DNA from: Pempheris klunzingeri
Taxonomy: Eukaryota; Chordata; Actinopteri; Acropomatiformes; Pempheridae
Length of the DNA stretch: 64,000 nucleotides
Direction of reading: 5' to 3'
Assembly: GCF_042242105.1 (NCBI RefSeq)
Contig: NC_092014.1
Coordinates: 8,555,374-8,619,373, forward strand
Shown: positions 23,567-34,400 of the stretch, piece by piece
How the letters are laid out: each line of letters opens with the position of its first letter
Numbering within the stretch: the stretch's first letter is position 1
Program-made: the position numbers and the translations under genes
Notes under the pieces: model-generated
Told to the model about the DNA's origin: nothing
The model's input: the letters and a program-made list of their open reading frames with translations, nothing else
Database searches by the model: none

Positions 23567-25888
23567 TCAGTTTGAGTCCGACATCAGCACCATCTCATCG
23601 TCCAAGTCATCTTCATCATCCTCATTACCATCTTCTGCATCATGCTTCTCCTCCTCCTCCTCGTTGTCTTCGTTCTTTCTGTCCAAACCTTTGTTAGACA
23701 CCTTTCGCAGTTTAATATTTGGAAGTTTCTTAAGGTCACCGGTCCACTCCCTGCCGAAATAAGCAAACATTATCAGACAGGATGTGCAAGTCATATGTTT
23801 AAAATCACTGTATTATCTTAAATTATTCCAATTAAGCGAGGTAAGTATGTTTTTAGGCTGCAGTTACACAACAAGAGGACAGAAATAGAAAAATCTCTGC
23901 AAATCATGAGTTCTAGATAGAGTTATGTGATCGCATTTTGTCAAATCCCAGAAGCTAAATAGTTAGGGTCACTTTTTCTAATGCATAACTTGTAACAAAA
24001 CAGAAAATTGAAGCCACTATCTACCGACCTGAATGTTTTCAGATGTTTCCCATTCATGATGTCTGGGATCTCTGTGAAGAGGACAAAACACAGGATCACT
24101 GAGTCTTTTTCCAGCGCTGACTGTGGGCATCTATAGTGCAAATGTGTGTGTGTATTTATCTGACGAGGACTCACCAAATCCCGAGCCTTCGTACTGCGCT
24201 CGCTCTCGCTCGATGGTCTGTTTGATGACAGCCTCTCTGGCACCATGGAGACGACCCTGCCGACCTTTGATCCCGTTCATTAGCTCAATCTGCTCCAGTT
24301 CAGAATCAAACCTTTTCAGGTACCTGCACACACACAATAAATCACACAAACATGAACACAAGCTGTCAGATAGCCGCTCTAATATACGTAAAATTAACAT
24401 GTCACACGAAACACCACTTTTACGACCTTTCAATGATGTCACAGGCATCTTTTTTGGTGTAAGCCGTCTTTTCTGGATCCAACTGAGCCTGAAACCACAA
24501 CAGCTTCTCACCTGGGAATCGAGAGACAGACAGATAAAAGAAAGAGACGTGTGTGTGTTAATGGAGTGTGATTTCATCCTCTCAGCCAGCGAGTACATTT
24601 AGTGTGAACGATGAAGGAGCTCACCAGTGCTGCTCAGACGTACTGCTTTGTCAGTCTTCTGCCTGCAGCATCACAGAAACCAATTAAATGAAAGTAATGT
24701 GAGTCATATTTACCTTTGGAAAATAACTCACTGACAACTACTCACACACTGTACTGTAAATATCTCATGTGCAGTGCCGTGATCTGTTAGTAAAGTAGAT
24801 CCTATCTGAGTTCAACATATTTCATCTTTTTGACCGGTGGTGGAATATAACTGTACATTATAGGGGTAAATGATACGCAAAAATAAATGAATAAATAAAA
24901 TAATAATAATTTCCCCTTGTTTTTGATAGATATTGCGACTGCAATTCAAGTCAGGATTTTAGTGTGAACGGTCATTTGTGCATTTCATTTTCCCTGAAAA
25001 TAAAAATATAAAAATTATATGATTGTTGCTAAAGTCTGTACCAAAGAAGTGTGGAGAATATATTTTCTTAAGCCGCAGTAACACCTCAGCACTTCATTTA
25101 TATTGGTATGTTGCGACACATTTTACCTTCATCCATATTGGATATTTCACTCAGCCATACTGCGACTTCAATAACATTTCCATTAATTGTTCAGATCCAG
25201 TACATTTACACAAGTACTGAACTCAAGTACTGTATTTGAATATTTACGTCATACTTATATATATATTTATACTTCTACATCTAGCCAGTATATATTTCAA
25301 GCTTCACTTATTTGACAACATTTGGTACTAGTTGCTTTACAGAGTTTGATTTTCATTGCAAATATAAATCATCATGTTATGGATTAAACTAGACAACAGA
25401 TAAAAATATACCAACCTGCTGCACCAATAGTGATGCTTACACATCAATGCATCACTAATTATAATCCAGTCATGTAATATACAGTATTCTGAAATGCCTC
25501 ATCCTGCATAATGTGTACTTTAGATACTTCAGGTTTTCAGTGCAGGACTTTTGGTGGTAACAGTATTTTTTCACTGTGCTGCTGATGTAAAAGGTCTGAT
25601 TTTTCCTCCCACGTAGCAAATGTCCTGCCTCTATTTTGTTTTGTTTTATCTCTTATCCGCACACCTTTCTTTCCTTTTCAGTCTGATTTCTTCTCGGGCG
25701 AGGTAAGCAGCCTTCCTGCTGTACGGGTGAACAACTTTCTCCGGGACTTTTCCTTTCTGAGCCTTCGGCTGAAAAACACGGTCAGATAAAACAATAATAG
25801 TCAAAGATATTTTTGTAAATAAGTCAGCTGGTGCTCAAAATTACTATAATCATTATTAATCATTCTGACAAATCACCAGTCTCACCAT
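23567..25888 (-). CDS. tma16: Translation machinery-associated protein 16
   Basis: Seven exons in transcript order: 25888-25886 (ATG only), 25768-25665, 24662-24625, 24511-24427, 24323-24175, 24071-24029, 23750-23567. They sum to 606 bases, 201 residues plus stop; human TMA16 is about 203. All borders have GT/AG and consistent phase. Recognisable stretches are [54 protein letters not shown] and [14 protein letters not shown]. The tail (about 167-201) is strongly acidic with Glu/Asp runs. The family is a nucleolar/ribosome-associated factor that binds pre-60S subunits during ribosome assembly. It is convergent with marchf1, as in human, which supports both names. Confidence 0.94.
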
Positions 25889-26079
25889 TTTCACGGCTTG
25901 AAAACACGCGTGGTGCTCCTCTGTTGACAACCGGACCGGAAGCGTGAAGGTCCGTCACCAGATTGTGTCCGGATGTGTAGCGAGAAAAACATGGTTCCGG
26001 TTTTCAATGCGTTACAAATTCATAACCAGTTAAAGTAAACTGAACTTCGCAATGCTTTTATCTAATTGGCTGGTGAAAG
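25889..26079. promoter_or_regulatory. tma16: tma16 5' UTR and promoter region
   Basis: The minus strand upstream of the tma16 ATG contains several CGs and GGTCCG/CCGGAC-type words (25925-25990). This is richer in CpG than the surrounding sequence, as expected for a housekeeping promoter. It may fire in both directions, given the plus-strand ORF that begins at 26080. Confidence 0.4.
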
Positions 26080-26306
26080 ATGGCCATTGGGACATTAGGA
26101 CTGTCATCACTCGGGGTTGTTTCCATCTTGTCTGTCTCATATATTTTAAATGATTTTAAATATTTTAGATACAAGCTTCATATTTTTCAAAGCACAATAG
26201 GCATACTCTATAAATTCCTATCGCGGTTACACACTGCAAATAAAACAAGGTTATTATTCGAAAATGAGGATGGCTTGACAAAAGAAGTGACATTACATAA
26301 CAACTG
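26080..26306 (+). CDS. Possible first exon of an unknown small membrane protein
   Basis: An ATG lies just 191 bp upstream of tma16 on the opposite strand. It opens a frame with a hydrophobic start (IGTLGLSSLGVVSILSVSYI) followed by a basic/polar segment (ANKTRLLFENEDGLTKEV). The frame runs into a good donor (AACTG before GTACGT) at 26306. Without splicing it stops at 26343. I do not recognise the protein and found no matching downstream exon. It may be a bidirectional-promoter transcript or a chance ORF. Confidence 0.25.
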
Positions 26307-27259
26307 GTACGTACTCTTTAATGGCATAAATAGTTTCCCTTAGAAGTGACAGGAAACTTTGTCCTGACAAGAGAGATTAGGTTCCCTTGATTTAGTTATA
26401 TATAAACTACTGAAGGGAATTATTTTGTTTGTCTGTAACATAAAATAAAGTGATGTTTGGACAGTAACATGCTGCTTTGTCCAACAGGAAACTGTTGATA
26501 GGAAAGTTTTCTCCTGTATCAAATATGTTCTACCCCATATCTGTAATTAATTGCAAACATGGCTCAGATTTGTATGCCCCAGTACCACATTTAGTGCTCA
26601 AAACTTGAATTCCTAAGAGGTGGAGCCTCTGCCACACAGGTGTTCTGCACGCAAGACCGAAAGCTTATTAGTGTGATTTACTGCATAGATATGTGTGCAT
26701 AAACCATTTCATCAGTTTTTATGCTTCCAGCACCTTGGCAAGGATTCAGACAGGTGAAGCAGTGGCCATCCTGCATTACCGTCTTTAGTTCTGAAATAAC
26801 AGAGATTTACAGTAATTTGAATGATGAACATTTGAAGATCTACAGCTGTGATAAGCAAATGTACAAACTTTATTTATTTATCACTTCAGTGGTAATTAAA
26901 ACGAGAACTGATGAATGGATCCAATAAGTTAAAGGAAACAAATGAGAACAAAACAGACAGAATCAAAATGGAATGACAAAATTAATCTTGACACGCGTAG
27001 GCTGAGACGATCATACCGATCAGTCTGGTTTGAGCTGCTTCAGGGAATCCAGTTGAGACCAGTCTGGCTCCTGCAGCCCTTCAGGCTCTGCTGTGTTCAG
27101 ATGTTAAAGAGATCAACCATGAGGCAGGGAACAAGCCCTGCTCTGCTTTAGATGTTATCATGTGAAAAATCAGGCATTTTTCCCCAAAAATCCAGTGTGT
27201 GTCAGTGGTATTACCTGAGATGAGATAAACTTGTTGAACTCCTGTCACTAAAATAAGAA

Positions 27260-27680
27260 TTTTAGGGTGTTTTATGTGGCCAGAAGTATGAAGACACAGA
27301 CTTGGGCTGTTTTTCCAGCATCGTGACAAAAATTTGACAGAACAAAGCCCCCGTGCACAAAGCGAGGTGCATCAAAAAATTGGTGTAGAAGAACCTGATC
27401 AGCCTGCAGAGAGCCCTGACCTCAACCCCATCCAGCACCTTTGGGATGAATTCAAAGATTATCGCCTGACATCCGTGTTCGACCTCGCTAATGCTCTTAT
27501 GACTAAAAGGGAGAAAATCCCAGCAGCTCTGCAGACGAGTGTACACCATAATGGGAGCAGATTAATGCCCGTGGTTGTAGGATTCGATGTTCAACAATCA
27601 CATTTCAGTTTGAAGTTCAGCAGTTAATGTACATTTGGTAATAAAGTGTGGCTGCACGTCCACACTTTTCTTTTGCGTAG
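27260..27680 (+). mobile_element. Tc1-like transposon remnant
   Basis: The plus strand encodes ESPDLNPIQHLWDEFKDY followed by a degenerate C-terminus. The motif normally reads NPIE; here the catalytic acid is Gln, so this copy cannot be active. The left side has TTTATGTGGCCAGAAGTATG and the right side GTCCACACTTTTC, resembling the two ends of one Tc1 family. Only about 400 bp remain. Confidence 0.75.
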
Positions 27681-29059
27681 CAGTGAAGTGTTATGTAGTG
27701 ATGTCAGATATCTGCCAACAGAAAAACAAACACGTCTAAGAAAGAAGAATCTGACACCCAACAGAAATACTCCAGTCAGAGTATCAATATGTAAAAATAC
27801 TCCAGTACAAGTAAAAGCTCTGCATTAAAAACCTTTTATATACAAAAGAACAGAAGTTTTATCAGCAAAATAAACTGAAAATGTAAAATTAAAATTACTT
27901 GTGCTTCAGAAAAATTATTGTTATTATTGTTACTAGTATTTCTATTTATTTACTTTTATTTTTTTACAAAAACAATCAAATAACTAATAGGTATTATCAT
28001 TGATTGATTGACTTTCTCTGATCTTTGTTTTTTGTCAAATATTGGATACATTTACCATTTTGGAACTAAAAAAATCCTTTCAATTAAACCATGTGAGAAA
28101 TTTAGAATGACCTCACCAACTAAACACTGGTTTTGCAAACATTAACAATGTAAAATATTGGGAGCCACTGGGTAATTCTTTAACTCTGCACTGTGAGTGT
28201 TAGTTGATAAGTTGATCATCTGTTTGTTTAATGTGCCATCTTGATCTATAGGAGTAAAAAGTACATTAGAACTATAAGGTAGCACAGAAACACAATCACA
28301 CTGTAACACTGTAAAAACAAATGTATTAAACTTTGTGTCCATCTTCTTAAACATCATAGTGAGTCAAGTAATAAAGCCAGTGAGTGTTGACTGGAGTGAG
28401 TTTTACCTTTAGCAGAGTGACTCAGATTGTGTGACTCAGTCAGTCAGAGAGGCAGCAGTCACGGACACTGAAATAACACAGTGAGCATCATTAACAGGTT
28501 CCTCAGAAAAATGTCATTCAGCTTTGGTTTTGGTTTGGGAGTCAAAAGTTTTGAGGCAATATTCATTAAAGTTTTCATGTGCTGTCATGTAGTCATTACA
28601 CTTTTCTCCTCTCTTTCCAGAAACTTATCTATGCTTTTCACTATTCAGTACAGTAGCTTGAGTATAAGAATCCTAAGAGAAAAACAGACAAACCACAGAA
28701 ACATCTTAAACATAGACAGATATTAAGACATTTCTCCATTCAGCAAAGGAAATACATGTGGCAGCTCCACAACAGCTGCTAAATGAACCTTGTTATCTCA
28801 AACACAATTAATGACTTTATTAATTGTTCACAAATTGTTTATAACAACTTTTAGGTTACCAGGTTGTGAAAAATTCCCCCATCATTTTCCAGAATAACAC
28901 TTAAGATCAGCTGGAGTAAAATAAAAGCCTTTATTAACAACTTATTAACATTTACAAATACAGAAAACTCACCGTGAGCATTTATCAATAGATGACCAAC
29001 ATTTATAAATGTATTATCATGAAATAACTTAATAGGAATAAACCCAAAAATTATGTCAG

Positions 29060-29450
29060 TGACTCCTAGACTTTGATGATTCTTTGACTTTTCCTCCAGC
29101 ATCACCATGAGGCTGAACTTTTTCTCTTTTTTTTCTTTTTAAGTGAAATGTTTCACCAACTTTTACAAGAGTTTGCCATCAAGTTTGATGCACACATTCA
29201 TGTTGGCCTGTGGATGAACCGCAGTAACTTTGGCGATCTCTAACTTTAACTTAATTTTTTACCAAACGTACAAGATCAGCCTCAACTGTTTAGTTCTAAT
29301 TAGCAAACGTTAGCATGTTAACACAATAAACGGTGAACATGGCAAACATTATACCTGTCAGTACTGTCATTGTAAGTATGTTGGCGCACTGTTGTTAGCA
29401 TTTAGCACAAAGCACCACTGTTAAATGGAGCCTCTAGCGTGGCTGTTAAC
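29060..29450 (+). repeat. Dispersed fish repeat, copy 1
   Basis: It includes phrases such as ACTTTTCCTCCAGCATCACC, AAGTGAAATGTTTCACCAAC and TTAGCATTTAGCACAAAGC. These recur widely in teleost introns as I recall. A related copy lies at 39980-40330, same orientation. Unnamed family; edges approximate. Confidence 0.55.
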
Positions 29451-30255
29451 TCTTAACCTTGTTTTAGAGAGAATAATTTTTGTTCTCACAGAGGGTACCC
29501 TTTACCTTTTAACCTGATTCTCTTCTTGTGTAAGAATAACCCAATATTATGTAACCTTCTTCAGGCTTCTGAGAACTGACAACCAGTATTCAGAGGAAGT
29601 GGCATAAGTTGTGTTTTACTGCCATTTTATATATAACGATAAGAAGTTACCACAGCCGCTGCGTTGAAACTTGCTACCACCTCGTTTCTGCAGTTAGATG
29701 AAGAAGAGATAGTGCGAGTCTTTTATAAGTAGGCCAACAGCCTTGTCCCATAGATAATCATAACAGCATGACCCTCACATTCATGATTTTACACAGTGCA
29801 GTATTTTACAACAAAGAGTGACTTATAATCCTGCCTGAACTCGATCAAGAAACAAATCAAAAATCAAACATGGAGTGTAGCAAAGTCACAGCCTTGGAGT
29901 TATTTCAAGCTGCTGCTAGACACATTAACAATTTTCTCAAGAGATACGAGAGCAGCTGGCTCACTCGCTGAGTTCATACAAATTGTTTTCCTCCCTTCCT
30001 TAAAGTTTGTTCAGCTTCCCCCTCACTCGCTCTGTAGGGCTGCATACCTACCCGGCAGGAATGTGATTGTACTGCAGCTGAGGAGCCGTCAGACTTGTGG
30101 CTACAAGCTCGCAGATGATTGCATCACATCCGAGTGAGTTATCTGAGGGTGTGTGAGAGAGAGAGTCTTTTTTTCCCTTCCATTTAACATGTTAAGTCAG
30201 ATCAGGAAGTGTGATGCTGTGACAGTGTAGAAGGAAGCGGGCACACAATGGCACT

Positions 30256-31394
30256 ATGTTTGCCTCTTGGCCTGGTAACATGAGAGGCCTCCGGGTGAAG
30301 ACCCCTCTGCTGCTGCTGCTGCTGCTGACCTCTCTGACTCGGACAGGTAGGACTGAAGACTGTTTTACTCTCTGAATTAAGACACAGCAGCTCCCTCCAC
30401 GTTCCCGTCTCCTCCCTGCTTTCTCCTTTGTGCTTTTTGGTCCACTTTTCTGACTTTGTGTCAAGTGCCACTTCTGGACTGAAAGCAAATCTGTGAAAAT
30501 GTAACACCTTTTGTTTTTCCTGTCTAAGCTATGCCACGTTTACTGAAACTAAATCCTTCCTGCATTTGAAATCAAACTCTTTTGTCTTGTCCTTGTTTTA
30601 TGAAGCTAACACAAGCCTCTGTAACCTTTTAAAATTGTATAGTACACATAGACAGTAATCTAATCCCAGTAATCTTTGTATTCCACATTAGTTGAAAATC
30701 TAGTGTCTTTTCTTGAGCGAGAGAAACGTCTCCTCACTAAGGGAAATCTTTGACATGACAAAGCTCTGTCGGGAACAAATTGCTCAACATGTTGAAGATC
30801 TCCACCTCCTCTGCGCTGTACAATAGATGCATTTTGCAACCGTTTCTTATTTTTGTAACAGCCGCTCGAAATCATGAACACGGAAGTCTTCAGTTCCTGT
30901 GTAAGATGACAGATATTGTTGTTTTAGAAACGAGGCTGATGATGTCCCTGCAGAAAAAACTGTCCTCATTCACCTTTAATCTAAATGCTGCACGTGTCTT
31001 CCTTTAAGTTTCACTATTCAATTCAATGAGGTGACCGCGCCGTGATATAAAGTAACAAGAGGTGTTGAATTGCAGTGCTGAGCCAATATGACAATGAAGC
31101 TACAGATCAAACACCAGAGACAGCAGAGGAGGAGGAGGAGGAGGCAGTGGAATCAGACCCTGTATTTGATGGCGATGTCACAGGTAAAACAAACTCCACA
31201 GACAATAATAGGCTACACTACATGGCCAAAAGTGTGTGGACAGGTGTGTTGGTGTACTTTTATGTGGGATTGCTTTCAATAGTTTGGACTAGACCCTTTA
31301 GTTCTGAGTTTTTTGAAAAAAATAAAACCTGGATAATCATCTCTGACAGTTTCAAGTACTTTTTTAGTAACAGTTTAAGTAGTTTTTTAGTAGC

Positions 31395-31425
<31 letters not shown>

Positions 31426-34400
31426 CATATATATATATCATAACAGTGCAAACTGTGACTCGACATGGGGACGGCTCTTTCTTGTTGCAACATGTTTTCA
31501 AAGTGAGGTTCACAAAGAAATTGTTTTCTAAGATTGCTCCCACCTTTAACTATTTGGGTTTTTTATGTTGTTTTATGTCATATTTTCTCTGAAAGTCGAA
31601 AAGCCCACTCAGAAAAACAATTTGTGGAGAAATCTTTTACTGCTCTGGGCTTCAGTACACTGAGTACAGGTTTGGTCAGGCAACACTGGCAGTGGTGGAA
31701 AGTAACTTAAATACATTTAATCATAAATAAATACAAATTTGTGCAGCAAAGTTGTTTTTTCTTCACCATTAACCATCTCACAACTCTTTAGATTTATCAT
31801 GTGACCCTTTGGAGGGACTTGACCCCTTGGCTAAGCTTATGTAAAGTGGGTCTTCCTTAACCAGCTATAATAGTGAAGAGCTTCTGACACATTGTTGCAC
31901 CAGTATGGACAGTACTGATAGTTACAGTCAGATAGTTAAAGAACATTTTGCTGATAATACTTGTGCTCTTTTACTTAAGTGGTGCTTTAAATACACATTG
32001 GTTCCTTTCATTAGATTAATGAGCGTAATGTTGTGGTGTCCACACATTTAATGAGAGTATTACTCAGCGCAGACGTAGGCATCATGATGACGTGCTACTC
32101 TCTGTTTGTAGAACCACTCCCAACCAATCCTGATGAAGTCCCGATTCCCGATTCAGTGTCACCCCCCACAGATGACGGCATTCAAGACACAGGTCAGTAA
32201 AACATAACAGGTTTTCTCTGTCGTTGGCTCTTTTTGCTGAAAAAAAAAATCTCCACACCTACCATGAGGGAGAGTATTTCATAAATAGAAATGTTAGTAA
32301 AATAGTCAGTACTCACTGAGACATTTCAGTAAAATCATCTGATTATTTCCTGTACTGTTGTTTCCAGTTGAAACTCCCATAGAGGAAGAACGTGGCTCAG
32401 GTGATCATGGTATGTCAAACCATCCATGGCCTAACATACCAGCACAGTCCTGATTTGTGTCTAGAATACTGTAAATGTGAAAGTAATTTACCACAGATCT
32501 TATCCATTAGACTAAAGGACAGGACAATAAGAGCAACACTGCAGCAGGACACGATTATCACACAAGCTAATAAAGTTTAATGCATTTTCAGAAACAACAG
32601 TGGACCCCAATGCCACAGGTCCGACTGACATACCAGGAGAGGGAGAGGAGGAGGGTTTGAGTCCCATCATCATCCTGATCCCTGTGGTGCTGGTGGTCCT
32701 AATCATCGGCATGATAGTGTGCGGTATTTTCATCAGCCGCAGGTGGAACCAAAAAGCGAGGAATCAAGGTATGTGCATCACGAGACAGAACACTTTTCTG
32801 AAAATAAAATGTATTCTCCCATTCATCTTCTGGTGGCCAGTGTGGATAGTTTTGGCTGTTAGAGATTTTGTTTTTTTTATACATTGCAAGCATTGAAAGA
32901 CTGCAATTAGAGCTATTTTCTATAAAAAGTTAAATATGAGTGCTTGTGTTGACAGAGAGATGCATGTATTACACTTTTAAACATCAAAGTTTCTGCTAAT
33001 GTCACGAAAATGTTAAATTAAAGTGCATCTGAAACTATGAGGGTTAAATGGGAAAATATATTTCTTGCAGTTTGGTTGAACTGACGGTGAGTCTGACTTC
33101 ATTCTTGTAGCATATGATTGAATTAACATGTTAAAAACATGTTGGCTTAACGATGCTTGTTATCGATATGACTACTAAGTGGCTCAACTTTTAAGTTAAT
33201 ATGGTCTAATACTCTGATGCTATTTGCCATCTTATTGTATCAAAGATGACTGATCCATGCTCTCATCTCATAGAGTTAAGAAAGGAAGATCCATATTTGG
33301 ATGGATCCAGTACAGAGAAGGTGCCAATGTAAGTACTGAGAGTTTAATTCTTTCTTCTGCAGCTGCTAATTTGAAGAACTGTTGGTGAATGCTGTAAAAT
33401 GTTTCATATGAAAGACATGTGTCATGGTTTGTAAGAGTTTAACCTCAAAGTGTCATTTCCTGATTGAGAAACATGATTTATGTCCAATGCAGGTAAAAAA
33501 CAACAAGTTCAATGAGATTAAAAGTTGGTGAAAATGAGGTCTCATAAACAAGAGTTAGACCAAAGGGACAAATGAAATGTGTAGAAATGAATTAGTATGG
33601 TAACAAGGAAACAAGATTTTTTTAAAAAGTCAACATTAGGTCATTACAAGAAGTATTACACAATAAGTATCATGGTAAACATGTGCACAGAGTCCAAAAA
33701 GTAGTGCTTAAAAGAGACGAATACATAAACAGTGTTGTACTAGCAAAACATTAACAAACAACCAATCAGCAATCACATAGCAGCGTTACTAAAGAAAGAA
33801 TACCTACAAATAATGGCCAAACAAGGGCATTTTGAGAGTACATATGAGATTTCTGTCAGTATTTGCTTGGACACAGATGACAAATAGGCAGATAGTTGTA
33901 ATATTGTTGTAATAATGTGATAGTTGAACAATAAATGATACTGAACTGTGTCAGCAGTGGTTGCTACTGGCAACAGAAACCAGCTGCCAGCATCAGAAAA
34001 CTTTGGTTGTGTCTGAAATCATTCACTCAATACTCCATACTCACTATACAACTCCTTTAGCCCCAGGCTGAGAAAGCTCTCACACTGGCATAATCTGGCA
34101 CATTTCAAGTGGGCCAACCTTGACTTTATCTTAGGACGTGCTGGACCTGCTCCAGACCAGTGTTATCCCCTGAAAATCAATTAAACATGGGGCCAAAAGG
34201 TGCCAGTGTGAAAGTAACCACTGGAATTCACATTTTTGCTGTTAAAATGAGCAGCGACTTTCTAGAGTGTAAACAACAATGTTGTTGCTACAGACATTGC
34301 TACAGACACTGGTTACCCACGGCACATACATACATTGTGAAAGGCCCTGAAGAGGACTATACACAGACTGTATAACACAAGTGGACGTAGCTTTCAGGTC

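Larger units (their letters stand above)
26344..30180. other. Spacer between tma16 and tmem154
   Basis: No confident gene. It contains a Tc1 remnant (27260-27680) and a dispersed fish repeat (about 29060-29450). Two AP-1-like TGACTCA sites lie at 28418-28424 and 28432-28438. Confidence 0.6.

Noticed and set aside
23520..23762. Plus-strand Ser-rich ORF opposite the tma16 last exon
   Set aside because: The poly-Ser is the complement of the Glu/Asp-coding acidic tail of tma16.
24123..24602. Plus-strand 159-codon ORF opposite tma16
   Set aside because: It covers two tma16 exons and the intron between them. The minus-strand exons match the TMA16 family, the plus frame nothing.
27262..27549. Minus-strand 95-codon hydrophobic ORF
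   Set aside because: It is antisense to the Tc1 transposase fragment, which explains the sequence.
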